In this document: positions 52,810 to 61,845 of the stretch, one piece after another
Numbering within the stretch: the stretch's first letter is position 1
Layout: each line of letters starts with the position of its first letter
Source: Methanosarcina vacuolata Z-761
Lineage (GTDB): Archaea > Halobacteriota > Methanosarcinia > Methanosarcinales > Methanosarcinaceae
Direction: 5' to 3'
Length of the DNA: 64,000 bases
NCBI RefSeq assembly: GCF_000969905.1
Contig: NZ_CP009520.1
Coordinates: 2,170,001 to 2,234,000, forward strand
Notes under the pieces: generated by a model
Told to the model about the DNA's origin: nothing
The model's input: the letters and a program-made list of their open reading frames with translations, nothing else
The model's database searches: none
Program-made: the position numbers and the translations under genes

Positions 52810-55188
52810 ATGCGAATCGGAGTCTACATTTGCCACTGCGGGCTAAATATTGCTGGAGTAATAGATGTATTAGCTCTGCAGGAAATGGCGGCTAAACTGG
52901 AAGATGTGGTGCTCGCCCGGGAAGTACAGTTTCTATGTTCCGATTCCGGACAGGAAGGCATCATTAAGGATATAAAAGAAAATAAAATCGACAGGGTTGT
53001 AATAGCTGCCTGCTCCCCAAGGCTGCATGAAAAGACCTTCAGGCATGTAATGGAAAAAGCCGGGTTGAACCCTTACCTTATGGAGATGGTAAATATAAGG
53101 GAGCAGTGTTCCTGGGTACACGCCGATGACCCCCAGATGGCGACCCAGAAGGCTTTTGACCTTATAAGGATGGGAGTCGCAAAGGCAAAGTTCCTCAAGG
53201 AACTCAGTGCAACAAGTTCAAAAGCCAGCAGAAATGTCCTGATCATAGGAGGAGGGGTCGCCGGAATCGAAGCAGCCCTGAACCTTGCAGAAGCCGGTTT
53301 TCCAGTCACAATGGTAGAAAAGGAATCCACAATAGGGGGCAAAATGGCCCTGATGAATGAGGTCTTTCCTACAAATGACTGCTCCATCTGTGTGCTTGCC
53401 CCTAAAATGACGGAAGTTCAGAACCATCCGAATATTACACTTTACACCTACTCCGAAGTTACCGATATTTCCGGATCTGTAGGCAAGTTCCACGTAAAAG
53501 TCACACGCAAGCCCAGGTTCATACTTGAAGACAAGTGCAAAGGCTGTGTCGACCTCTGCTCTGCGGTCTGTCCTGTAGAAATCGATAACCCTATGAATTA
53601 CGGGGTCGGAAAGTCCAGAGCCATATATATGCCAATTCCCCAGTCTGTCCCGCAGGTAGTGCTCATAGACCCTGACCACTGTGTAGGCTGCGGGCTGTGT
53701 TTACAGGCCTGCCCTGCCGATGCTGTGGATTACGAGCAAAAACCTGAAGAGATTGAGTTTGAAGCCGGAGCAGTTGTTGTTTCAACAGGTTACCAGCTCT
53801 TTGATGCATCACGGAAAAAGGAGTACGGATTTGGGAAATATCCTGATGTTATAACAAATATGCAGCTTGAGCGCATGCTTAACTCTGCAGGACCTACAGG
53901 TGGAAGAGTCGTTGTGCCTTCAACGGGCAAACCACCAAAAAGCGTTTCGTTCATCCAGTGTGTCGGGTCAAGGGATAAAACCGTTGGCAATGAGTACTGC
54001 TCAAGAGTTTGCTGCATGGCTGCACTCAAGAATTCCCAGATGGTTAAGGAACGCTACCCTGATACCGAGATCACAATCCACTACATTGACATCCGGGCTG
54101 CAGGGGAGATGTATGAGGAATACTATGTAAGGACGCAGGAAATGGGCGTGGATTTCATCCGGGGAAAAGTTGCCGAAATTTACGCAGGCGAAGACGGCAG
54201 GCCTGTACTCCGTTATGAAAATACCCTTGAATCCCGGGTCGAAGAAGAAGCCTGCGACCTTGTTGTGCTTTCAACAGGTTACGAGCCCAGCAAAGCGGCA
54301 GAAGGCATAGGCCGGATGCTAAATCTTGCCCGGCGGCCTGACAGGTTCTTTGCAAGTGCCCACCCGAAAATGCGTCCTGTAGATGCCCCGGTCAGCGGGG
54401 TTTTCCTTGCAGGCTGCGCCTCAGGACCCAAAGAGATTCAGGTTTCGATTGCCCAGGGAAGTGCATGCGCATCCAAGGTTATGCAGCTCCTCGGGACAGG
54501 AGAACTTGAAGCCGATCCTATGGGAGCTCATGTTGACCCTGAAAAATGTATAGGATGCAGGACCTGTCTTGATGTCTGCAAGTTCGGGAAAATCAAGATA
54601 GAGAATAAAAAAGCTGTTGTAGACGAGGTTTCATGTTATGGCTGTGGAGACTGCAGTGCTGCATGTCCTGCAGGGGCAATCCAGATGCGAAACTTCGAAA
54701 ACGAACAGATTCTTGCCCAGGTTCGGGCTGCAACTGCTCACAGGTCCCAAAGTCCTTTTGTTGTGGCTTTCCTCTGTAACTGGTGCAGTTACGCCTGTGC
54801 AGACCTGACCGGGATGTCAAGGCTCCATTACCCGACAAACATCAGAGTTATCCGTACTATGTGCTCGGCAAGGGTAAACCCGGAATTCGTGCTTGAAGCC
54901 TTAAAAGGCGGAGCCGACGGAGTGCTTGTTGCGGGCTGCAGGATGGACGAGTGTCACTATATCCACGGGAACTTTGACGCAAAACAGAGGATGGATGTCT
55001 TAAAGGAAGTTATAAAGGAAATCGGACTTGACCCCAGACGGCTGAGGACCCTCTGGATCTCGGCTGCCGAAGGAGAACGGTTCTCAAACACAATTAGCGA
55101 GTTTGTAAAGGAACTTGAAGAAGTCGGGCCCATAGGAACCGAACTCAAGCTTGGAGAACCCGAAGCTGAACCTGAGGAGGTGGCATAA
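52810..55188 (+). CDS. hdrA: Heterodisulfide reductase subunit A with fused MvhD domain
   Basis: A 792-aa flavoprotein that is the electron-handling subunit of a soluble heterodisulfide reductase. After the N-terminal Cys segment (ICHCG), VLIIGGGVAGIEAALNLAEAG near residue 145 binds FAD and NDCSICVLAPKM supplies further Cys. Four iron-sulfur motifs follow: CKGCVDLCSAVCP, CVGCGLCLQACP, CIGCRTCLDVC and CYGCGDCSAACP. The last 130 residues are an MvhD-like domain (FLCNWCSYACADL, VLVAGCRMDECHY). Fusion to MvhD is known in Methanosarcina. The ATG at 52795 lies in the GGAG Shine-Dalgarno, so 52810 is chosen. hdrB and hdrC are not in the window. Confidence 0.95.
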   Translation: MRIGVYICHCGLNIAGVIDVLALQEMAAKLEDVVLAREVQFLCSDSGQEGIIKDIKENKIDRVVIAACSPRLHEKTFRHVMEKAGLNPYLMEMVNIREQCSWVHADDPQMATQKAFDLIRMGVAKAKFLKELSATSSKASRNVLIIGGGVAGIEAALNLAEAGFPVTMVEKESTIGGKMALMNEVFPTNDCSICVLAPKMTEVQNHPNITLYTYSEVTDISGSVGKFHVKVTRKPRFILEDKCKGCVDLCSAVCPVEIDNPMNYGVGKSRAIYMPIPQSVPQVVLIDPDHCVGCGLCLQACPADAVDYEQKPEEIEFEAGAVVVSTGYQLFDASRKKEYGFGKYPDVITNMQLERMLNSAGPTGGRVVVPSTGKPPKSVSFIQCVGSRDKTVGNEYCSRVCCMAALKNSQMVKERYPDTEITIHYIDIRAAGEMYEEYYVRTQEMGVDFIRGKVAEIYAGEDGRPVLRYENTLESRVEEEACDLVVLSTGYEPSKAAEGIGRMLNLARRPDRFFASAHPKMRPVDAPVSGVFLAGCASGPKEIQVSIAQGSACASKVMQLLGTGELEADPMGAHVDPEKCIGCRTCLDVCKFGKIKIENKKAVVDEVSCYGCGDCSAACPAGAIQMRNFENEQILAQVRAATAHRSQSPFVVAFLCNWCSYACADLTGMSRLHYPTNIRVIRTMCSARVNPEFVLEALKGGADGVLVAGCRMDECHYIHGNFDAKQRMDVLKEVIKEIGLDPRRLRTLWISAAEGERFSNTISEFVKELEEVGPIGTELKLGEPEAEPEEVA

Positions 55189-56645
55189 TGAGCGAGGAAC
55201 ACACCGAACAGGAAGTTCACATCTGCAGAGGCTGCTGCGGGGCCGGAGAAAACGAAGTTACGGAACCTGAAGCCACTGTTGAGACCGAGGATTTTGAAGC
55301 CGAGGACCTCGAAGCTGAAGCTCCGGAGACTGCTGAGGATGAAGCCCAGGAAAAGATCACAGTTACGACCGGTATGGACCTTCAGGGCTCCCATTTTATT
55401 TATACCCAGACAACCGAGAAATCCATTAAAACTCTGGATTATGATTACAAGCGCTGCAATGGTTGTGGAATCTGTGCAGAAATCTGCCCAACAAAAGCTC
55501 TTGAAATGGGGCCCCTTCATGAGATTGCAACCGGGCTTGATGCGCCTGCGGTGATGATGGACCTTGAGAAATGTACCTTCTGCAGGATGTGCTCAAACCT
55601 CTGCCCTGTGCATGCCATAACCTTTGAGGCTGTGGGGGAAATTCCTGATGAGAAACGGTATCCTAAGTACGATGCCTTTGTTAAGATTAACGAGAAATGC
55701 CTCCCCTGCGCTCTCTGTGAGGGGGCCTGCCCTCAGGATGCAATCGAAGTTGAATTCACCTTCCCGAAAAAAGAGGAGATTGCGCCTTTAAAGGAAGGGG
55801 CAGAAGGAGAGATCGAAATTGACACTGAGAAGTGCAATTTCTGCGGAATCTGCGCCCGGTTCTGTGATGCCTTCATCCTGCTCGAGCGTGAGCCCACACC
55901 TGATAACCCCGTGCCTTTCGAGCAGATCCTTGTGGACGAGGATAAATGCGATTATTGTGTACTCTGCCAGGACATCTGCCCTGAAGAAGCAATAAAGGTT
56001 AAAGGGGAACGCCCCTGCGAGGCTCCGAAAGTTGAGGGGAATGTTAAGGTAGACGAGCTGAAGTGTACACAGTGCGCCCGCTGCAAGACCGTCTGTCCGT
56101 ATGAAGCCATAGACCTGCAAAAACCTATGGAAGGAGGACTGAACCTTATTGAGACAAACCTGAAGGAATGCGATCCCCAGGGCTGCCGCGGCTGTTTCAA
56201 TGTCTGCCCTTCCAAACTCTGGTATGTGCCCACAGATCCTGAAGACCCGCGAAAAATTGCTTTTGCAGCGGATTTCTGTACCTATTGTGGAGCCTGTGTG
56301 AAGGCATGTCACCTTGACGCTATTAAAGTGGAAAGGACCGATGTCCACCACACCGATATTCCTGATGCTCCCTGGGCTGCCCAGTGGAGGGATGCAATCG
56401 AGTCCCTGAAAACTGGAGTAAGGAAAGGAGTAGACCGTGCAATACCCAGGGAAACCGAGACCCTTAAAGCCCAGAAGTTCATGGGCATAACGCCCCCTGG
56501 AGTTGACGAGGAAATGCTTGCAGCCGTGCAGGCGAAGCTTGAGGCTTTAATGCCAGCTCTCAGGAGCGCGAAAGTCAGGAAACTCTGGGAAACTGACTCT
56601 CCGAAAAATGCAGCTGCAGCTGTGAAAAAGAAAATAGAAGGTTAA
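55188..56645 (+). CDS. Polyferredoxin partner of HdrA
   Basis: A 485-aa ferredoxin-like protein. It has an acidic Glu-rich N-terminus with CRGCCG, then eight cluster motifs: CNGCGICAEICP, CTFCRMCSNLCP, CLPCALCEGACP, CNFCGICARFC, CDYCVLCQDICP, CTQCARCKTVCP, CDPQGCRGCFNVCP and CTYCGACVKAC. It probably carries electrons between a donor (ferredoxin or F420H2) and HdrA. Its ATG overlaps the hdrA stop codon by one base (TAATG), with GAGGAGGTGG upstream, so the two are translationally coupled and one operon. The remaining Hdr subunits are elsewhere. Confidence 0.93.
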   Translation: MSEEHTEQEVHICRGCCGAGENEVTEPEATVETEDFEAEDLEAEAPETAEDEAQEKITVTTGMDLQGSHFIYTQTTEKSIKTLDYDYKRCNGCGICAEICPTKALEMGPLHEIATGLDAPAVMMDLEKCTFCRMCSNLCPVHAITFEAVGEIPDEKRYPKYDAFVKINEKCLPCALCEGACPQDAIEVEFTFPKKEEIAPLKEGAEGEIEIDTEKCNFCGICARFCDAFILLEREPTPDNPVPFEQILVDEDKCDYCVLCQDICPEEAIKVKGERPCEAPKVEGNVKVDELKCTQCARCKTVCPYEAIDLQKPMEGGLNLIETNLKECDPQGCRGCFNVCPSKLWYVPTDPEDPRKIAFAADFCTYCGACVKACHLDAIKVERTDVHHTDIPDAPWAAQWRDAIESLKTGVRKGVDRAIPRETETLKAQKFMGITPPGVDEEMLAAVQAKLEALMPALRSAKVRKLWETDSPKNAAAAVKKKIEG

Positions 56646-56984
56646 ACAGTGAAAGTTGAAGAAAGTAAAAGTGAGAATTGAAGAAAGTAAAAGTTAATGG
56701 CTCTTCGTCATTCCCTGTGGATAAGACGATTTTCAATTCGAGACCGCATTGGTTTTTATGAAGACATTATGAGGATATCCACACAAAACAAAGAAGAGCC
56801 GAAATTCTCACTTTACTATTAAACCATTTTTACTTATTGGAAAAGACCTTTACAGAAAAACCTAATATATTGACCCAACATATTATTTAAGGTCTGCCTA
56901 TTTGGAATTCATAAACTTATAATTCTGAAAACCGTACTTTCTTTTTAAAATAAAACAGTTATGAGGATGAAATTGGTGAGAAAT
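56646..56984. other. Intergenic region with repeats and a MITE
   Basis: GTTGAAGAAAGTAAAAGT-type units appear at 56651-56695, followed by the MITE at 56699-56800. The rest is AT-rich leader. Confidence 0.55.
56699..56800. mobile_element. MITE-like element with ISL3-like ends, 102 bp
   Basis: Left end GGCTCTTC...TGTGGATA (56699-56723), right end TATCCACA...GAAGAGCC (56776-56800). About 19 of 25 end bases pair as inverse. GGCTCTT ends are typical of ISL3-family elements, which is family knowledge. No reading frame inside. Confidence 0.65.
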
Positions 56985-57200
56985 ATGCCAGAGAACATGA
57001 ACTTAAAAATCGGAGAAGCTGCAGGAGTGTTGTATCACAAGCTCGAAGAAGGTGAATGCAGTTTGAACCAGGTAAAGATTCACCTAAGTGCCAATGGTTT
57101 TGATTCTCAAATGGCTTTGATGTCTATTGGCTGGCTTGCTAGAGAAGATAAGATCAACATTGATAAAGAATCCAATCGTTGGTATGTCCGATTGAAATAA
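56985..57200 (+). CDS. Winged-helix protein of the DUF2582 type
   Basis: A 71-aa protein: LKIGEAAGVLYHKLEEGE, a helix QVKIHLSANGFDSQMALMSIGWLAREDKINI and a beta wing NRWYVRLK. This is the small winged-helix DUF2582 fold seen in methanogens and other anaerobes; a DNA-binding role is likely but unproven. I chose the ATG at 56985 because GGTGAG lies 5 nt upstream; the ATG at 56961 lacks one. Transcribed alone, downstream of the MITE. Confidence 0.78.
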   Translation: MPENMNLKIGEAAGVLYHKLEEGECSLNQVKIHLSANGFDSQMALMSIGWLAREDKINIDKESNRWYVRLK

Positions 57201-57265
57201 CCCTTCTTGAATTTTTTGATAATATACTCTGTTTTACATCAAAATGATTCTCCATTATGTTTCTA

Positions 57266-57733
57266 TTAGCTTGCTTTTTCTTCAGACTTGCTTTTTTCTC
57301 TTACAACCATAACAGGGACCTTTGAGTGCCGTACAACATTTACGGCAACGCTGCCTAAAAGCAACCGATCAATTCCTGTTCTGCCAAGAGTACCCATGAC
57401 AATAATATCCATTTTCTCTTCTTCGGCGTATCGGATCAGCTCAGTGGCAGGGTGACCTTCAAGCAGGACACACTTGACATTGACATTTTCCATTTCTCCT
57501 ATTCCTTTTACATAATTAACGGCTTTGCATCCGTCTTTTCTCAAAGCCTCATGCATTCTCTCCCAGTTAAAATCCACAGCCATCGAAGAAAAATACTCCG
57601 TTGATATTACATAAACTGCGTAAACCGTCCCTCCACTTAACCTGGCAAGTTCTATTCCTCTATTGGCAGCAAGCCTTGAGCAAACCGAGCCGTCAGTTGC
57701 AATCATTATTTTGTTAAAAGTAACGTTCTCTAT
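57266..57733 (-). CDS. Universal stress protein (UspA family), apparent ATA start
   Basis: A 155-aa UspA protein. KIMIATDGSVCSRLAANRGIELAR is the conserved first strand and helix, and IIVMGTLGRTGIDRLLLGSVAVNVVRHSKVPVMVV contains the ATP-binding GTxGRxGxxxxxxGS. The first ATG (57706) starts directly at MIATDGS, leaving no N-terminal strand residues. The frame extends upstream as ENVTFNKIM, a usual Usp start, to an ATA at 57731-57733. GGGGG at 57741-57745 lies exactly 7 nt before it. No ATG, GTG or TTG is in that extension. I place the start at ATA; starting at ATG 57706 would remove the first half of strand one. Confidence 0.88.
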   Translation of the reverse strand: MENVTFNKIMIATDGSVCSRLAANRGIELARLSGGTVYAVYVISTEYFSSMAVDFNWERMHEALRKDGCKAVNYVKGIGEMENVNVKCVLLEGHPATELIRYAEEEKMDIIVMGTLGRTGIDRLLLGSVAVNVVRHSKVPVMVVREKSKSEEKAS

Positions 57734-57745
57734 GCAAAATCCCCC
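57731..57745 (-). promoter_or_regulatory. Shine-Dalgarno site followed by ATA instead of ATG
   Basis: On the reverse strand GGGGG, a 7-nt spacer ATTTTGC and ATA follow one another, the same geometry as at 1967-1981. Confidence 0.55.
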
Positions 57746-57993
57746 AGTTATTCATTCACTTGCAAGAAATATAATAGCATCGGGTTTCATGAAGTGAGGC
57801 CAGGAAATCCATTCGAAAATTTTTGATCTTTCATAAAAGATATAGTGGTGGAAGAATATTTTAAAATTATGAAATTTTCTACAAGAAATACAAGGCAATG
57901 CAAACCCCCAACTAATGCAAAGGAATCTGTTATTAATTTGTCGAATTTATCGATGGATTAACCAGATCTCTATTATTTTTGCTCTTCTTCTGT

Positions 57994-58155
57994 CTAATCA
58001 GTACATTTTATGTTATGCAAACTACGCTTACCTTTGTAATGACCAATTAAATAGCCTACACATAAGCCTTTAACAAAACCAATTAAACCAACGCCCACAA
58101 CAACACCAAAAGCTATTTTTGCAGCTTTTTTGCACATTCTTTTAAACTCACCCAT
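57994..58155 (-). CDS. Glycine-rich single-helix mini-protein, 53 aa, ends at TAG
   Basis: A reverse ATG at 58155 with GAGGTG 6 nt upstream opens MGEFKRMCKKAAKIAFGVVV, then a glycine-rich helix (GVGLIGFVKGLCVGYLIG) and a basic tail ending CTD. The length and helix are typical of a small membrane protein. The stop is TAG; after it the frame reads six codons (TEEEQK) to a TAA, so a UAG read-through product would differ only slightly. No family recognised. Confidence 0.65.
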   Translation of the reverse strand: MGEFKRMCKKAAKIAFGVVVGVGLIGFVKGLCVGYLIGHYKGKRSLHNIKCTD

Positions 58156-58299
58156 ATATACACCTCTATTATTTTAATTTTTGATTAAGTTTTTCTTTAT
58201 TTCATTGTACTGCTTTAGTTTTATACTACCAAGTGAATATACATTTTGCTATGCTTGGCTCATCGTTGAGATCTATGCGCCAACTAGCTTCATTTTTAT

Positions 58300-58425
58300 G
58301 AGCTCGTCCCAAAACCAATTTTTTCTCAACCAGTAAAAGTTTCAGAACTATTTTCCAAGATAAGAAACTGATTGATCATTCCAAATCCGAGATTCTGAAC
58401 ATAATTTTGGGTTCTGGAATAGGCT
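58300..58425. mobile_element. MITE, family 1, copy 2 (126 bp)
   Basis: Starts GAGCTCGTCCCAAAACC and ends GGTTCTGGAATAGGCTC; shares the internal TTTCAGAAC and ATTGATCATTCC segments with copies 1 and 3. This copy has drifted most in the right end. Confidence 0.7.
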
Positions 58426-58523
58426 CTATATATATTTTTGAATATGAGTTGGGGTGTATACTCAAATAAATTACTTGTGGCCAAATCATCCAACAATCAA
58501 GGATTCTGAAATAATTAATGATT

Positions 58524-58655
58524 GAGCTCATCCCAAAACCAATATTATTCCCACATCAATAAGAGTTTCAGAATTATTTTTCAGGATTAGAAGCTCTTAT
58601 TGATAATCCAGAATACGATATTCAGAGAAGCAATTTTGCGTTTTGGGATCAGCTC
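58524..58655. mobile_element. MITE, family 1, copy 3 (132 bp)
   Basis: Starts GAGCTCATCCCAAAACC and ends GCGTTTTGGGATCAGCTC. Interior shares TTTCAGAATTATTTTTCA and ATTCAGAGAAGCAATTTTG with copy 1 at 40530. Confidence 0.75.
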
Positions 58656-58788
58656 ATTCGAAAAAAAGTATGAAAAATGGATAGTTTAATGATCTGGTGA
58701 AAAAGTTTGTGGCTTATATATAATGTATTAGTAATAGTTTATGGAGTTCAAAAGTACTTTCCAGGTAACCCAAACGCACATCTATTAA

Positions 58789-59097
58789 ATGATGGATGAA
58801 GTGGTTGCTATTGATGACCAGACATATTATTATAGAACAAGCAGATCTGAAGGAGGGTTAGGGAAAACTGGTTCATTTGACGATGGGACTCCAATTTTTA
58901 GTCAACTTACCTCCAAAATAAAAAACAATAGACATGTAGTTAGTCTGATTCCAGGGCATGTTCAAGTCTGTAGAGGATACTCAGATTCTGGCGTTGGACT
59001 ACACTATTTGAAGATTAATGCTCCACTACCCATTGGATCGGGGCACCAATTTCTAGAAACTTGGGGAGCTGAAACTTGTCATATATATGTGAAGTGA
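58789..59097 (+). CDS. Hypothetical protein, 102 aa
   Basis: A short frame starting MMDEVVAIDDQTYYYRTSRS with a central KNNRHVVSLIPGHVQVC and a C-terminal LPIGSGHQFLETWGAETCHIYVK. No family recognised. There is no good Shine-Dalgarno, and the MITEs lie just upstream, so the N-terminus may be missing. A strong terminator hairpin overlaps its stop codon, which supports real transcription. Confidence 0.55.
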   Translation: MMDEVVAIDDQTYYYRTSRSEGGLGKTGSFDDGTPIFSQLTSKIKNNRHVVSLIPGHVQVCRGYSDSGVGLHYLKINAPLPIGSGHQFLETWGAETCHIYVK

Positions 59098-59121
59098 AGA
59101 GCTAAAACTCTTCACTTTTTT
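59092..59121 (+). terminator. Hairpin terminator with T run
   Basis: AAGTGAAGAG (59092-59101), loop CTAAAA, CTCTTCACTT (59108-59117) then more T. A perfect 10-bp stem followed by a T tract, starting in the stop-codon region of the hypothetical gene. Confidence 0.75.
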
Positions 59122-59133
59122 GGGGTAATTGGT

Positions 59134-59718
59134 ATGAGTAGAATTAACAAGAAAGTTGCTTTTTTTATTGTTTTTCTGATTCTAGTAATAATTGCAGGGT
59201 TATTTGTAAAAACACCAGTAGATACGGAAACGCAAGTTAACGATGAGCTTAAGGTAGGTGATATGTATATTCAATTTGAAGATGGAATTTCCGATTCGGA
59301 AGTTCAAACCATTCTTGAAAGCTACAACCTTACTATGAACTATAGCATAAAGTACAATATTGATCACCCGGCGGACAAATACTACATAATGTTAGACAAA
59401 GACAATTGGGATATAAGACGTGAACTAAGTCAAAAAATGAAAGAGGAAAAAAAAGATTGGATTACATCTTCTCCTGCTCATGTAATCAGGAAAGGAGATG
59501 ATTACGTATTTACGGTATCTGAACAAGCTGTTCAAGATGAAAATTTTCTTGAAATACTCGATAAATATGATATTCAAGTGAAAAAGTCTACCTGGTGTTA
59601 TATTCGTTTTGAAGATGGGTCCAAGAATTGGATTCCGGAAAAAGATGCAATCAGAATAAAAAGTGAGCTCGAAAAGAACGAAAATATTTTCTCTATATAT
59701 CTTGATTACCGTTATTAG
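59134..59718 (+). CDS. UPF0228 family protein
   Basis: A 194-aa protein with a membrane helix ([18 protein letters not shown]) and two similar extracellular halves: [28 protein letters not shown] and [38 protein letters not shown]. This matches the UPF0228 family, which I know only from Methanosarcina. Function unknown; it is probably a membrane-anchored extracytoplasmic protein. It follows the terminator of the small hypothetical gene and so has its own promoter. Confidence 0.88.
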   Translation: MSRINKKVAFFIVFLILVIIAGLFVKTPVDTETQVNDELKVGDMYIQFEDGISDSEVQTILESYNLTMNYSIKYNIDHPADKYYIMLDKDNWDIRRELSQKMKEEKKDWITSSPAHVIRKGDDYVFTVSEQAVQDENFLEILDKYDIQVKKSTWCYIRFEDGSKNWIPEKDAIRIKSELEKNENIFSIYLDYRY

Positions 59719-60004
59719 CTGTATCCTCTTCAAACTTTATGGGTAAAAGTAAATTTCATATATTTACTGAAAATTTAAAAATATCTCCATTTACATTATA
59801 AATTTGTTCACATGAAAGAAATATAACGCTATCGGATAATGCCCTCAGATTTCAGAAAGTGAAGATCTCCGGTGTTATTTCTTTTTATTTTGGGATTATT
59901 TTTTTTGGAACAGAGTCTTCGAACGAGAAAGTTTAAAAATTTAAATAACCAAAGTATTAACATTTTTTATATTAAATATAAAAGGAAGACATAGGAATAA
60001 GATA

Positions 60005-61582
60005 ATGAAAATTAACAAAAAATTGCATTCAACAATGTTAGCATTAGCAGCTTTGATTTTTCTAATTTTCGTTATATCTACAGCATCGGCAGCAACCGCA
60101 CAAAATAATTCACCACTGATCACTGAAACCCAGATCAGTACCAGCGGATCAGCACCTGCTATCTACGGGGATAGGATAGTCTGGCAGGATGACCGCAATG
60201 GAAACTGGGATATCTACATGTATGATCTTTCCACTAAAAAGGAAACCCGTATTACCACCAATAAATCAAATCAGATCAACCCCGCTATTTACGGAAACAG
60301 AATCGTCTGGGATGATGATCAAAATGGAAAACGGGATATCTACATGTACGATCTCTCCACTAAAAAGGAAAGTAAGATTACAACCAGTGGAAAAACATTG
60401 AGGCCCAGAATCTATGGCAACAGGATTGTTTGGATGGATGGCCGCAATGGAGGAAGCCTGGACGAAAGTAACTGGGCTGATGGAAACTGGGATATCTACA
60501 TGTACGATCTTTCTACCTGCACCGAATACCAGATAACAACTAATGAATCAACACAGGAATATCCCGATATATACAGAGATAAAATTGTGTGGGAAGACAA
60601 TCGCAATATAGATCATCATAGATTCGATATTTTCATGTACGATCTTTCCACTAAAAAGGAAACTTGCATTTTTAAAGAGGAATTCCAGAGTCATGATCCC
60701 AGGATTTACGGGGACAGGATCGTATGGATGTATGAAGATGGAATGGGAGAATACCTTATTAATATGTATAATATCTCCAATCCCACCGAACCAGGTCCCT
60801 CTTTCGAGTATATCGAAAATTTCTTACCTGCAGTCTATGGTAACAGGATAGTGTGGACTGATGGTCGTAACTCCTGGGCAGGAAATGATAACTATGATAT
60901 TTACATGTATGACCTCTCTACTTCTACGGAAACCCAGATAACTACTGATGAATCATATCAGGGCAGGCCTGCCATCTACGGGGACAGAATAGTGTGGGAG
61001 GACGGTCGCAATCCAGGAGGTATTTACATGGCTACTCTCAGTTATGGCCCAAGCCTTCCAGTTGCTGATTTTTCTGCCTCTCCTACTTCAGGAAAAACAC
61101 CATTAAACGTTAAATTTACTGACACAAGCACTGGATCCCCAACTTCCTGGTACTGGAACTTTGGAGATGGGTCAAAGTCATACCTCCAGAATCCCACGCA
61201 TAAGTATTCCAAAGTAGGGAGTTATACTGTTAGCTTAACAGTAAAGAATGCTAAAGGCAGTAACAAGGTAACAAAAACAGATTATATAATAGTGATAACA
61301 AAACCTGTTGCTGCATTCTCTGCATCTCCTACCTCCGGAAAAGCACCATTAAAAGTTAAATTTACTGACAAGAGTACAGGAACACCAACTAAATGGAAAT
61401 GGAGTTTTGGAGATGGAACAATTTCAAGAGAAAAGAATCCAACACATCAGTATACACAGAAAGGAAACTATAAGATTACGCTTACAGTAAGCAATGCCGC
61501 AGGCAGCAATACTATAACGAAGACAAATTTCATAAAAGTGACAACAGATACAAGACCTGGTATATATTCTGAAAACAAATAA
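60005..61582 (+). CDS. Secreted beta-propeller protein with two PKD domains
   Basis: A 525-aa surface protein. The signal peptide ends near ISTASAATA. Residues about 38-345 contain seven blades of a TolB-like propeller, each with YGxRIVWxDxRNGxWDIYMYDLSTxxE. Two PKD domains follow (about residues 350-430 and 437-517), with WYWNFGDGSKSYLQNPTHKY and WKWSFGDGTISREKNPTHQY. The C-terminus is short, with no visible anchor. AGGAAT lies a few bases before the ATG. Such proteins are typical of Methanosarcina surfaces. The N-terminal blade is shared with the shortened relative at 21084-21842. Confidence 0.9.
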   Translation: MKINKKLHSTMLALAALIFLIFVISTASAATAQNNSPLITETQISTSGSAPAIYGDRIVWQDDRNGNWDIYMYDLSTKKETRITTNKSNQINPAIYGNRIVWDDDQNGKRDIYMYDLSTKKESKITTSGKTLRPRIYGNRIVWMDGRNGGSLDESNWADGNWDIYMYDLSTCTEYQITTNESTQEYPDIYRDKIVWEDNRNIDHHRFDIFMYDLSTKKETCIFKEEFQSHDPRIYGDRIVWMYEDGMGEYLINMYNISNPTEPGPSFEYIENFLPAVYGNRIVWTDGRNSWAGNDNYDIYMYDLSTSTETQITTDESYQGRPAIYGDRIVWEDGRNPGGIYMATLSYGPSLPVADFSASPTSGKTPLNVKFTDTSTGSPTSWYWNFGDGSKSYLQNPTHKYSKVGSYTVSLTVKNAKGSNKVTKTDYIIVITKPVAAFSASPTSGKAPLKVKFTDKSTGTPTKWKWSFGDGTISREKNPTHQYTQKGNYKITLTVSNAAGSNTITKTNFIKVTTDTRPGIYSENK

Positions 61583-61845
61583 AAGGTTAACATAAAAGGA
61601 GTGGGGAACTTTTTATAATGTTTGCCTATGTGAGACTAAATTGAAGATAGGTAGATGGTTAAACCAGTACCATCAGGCTTGAGATAAAACATATCTAATT
61701 CTACACCTTTTCTTGCGCGATCCGGCATAGAGTTAGAAAAACAGTAGAGAGGATGCATTAAACATTAGGTTTCTTCCATATCAATGTTAAAACTAAATAT
61801 ACAGGATTATGGTTTTCAGTAGACAATCCAAATCCAGTTCCAGAT

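Larger units (their letters stand above)
58156..58788. other. Intergenic region with two MITE copies
   Basis: Mostly occupied by the two MITEs at 58300 and 58524. No gene is seen apart from them. Confidence 0.6.
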
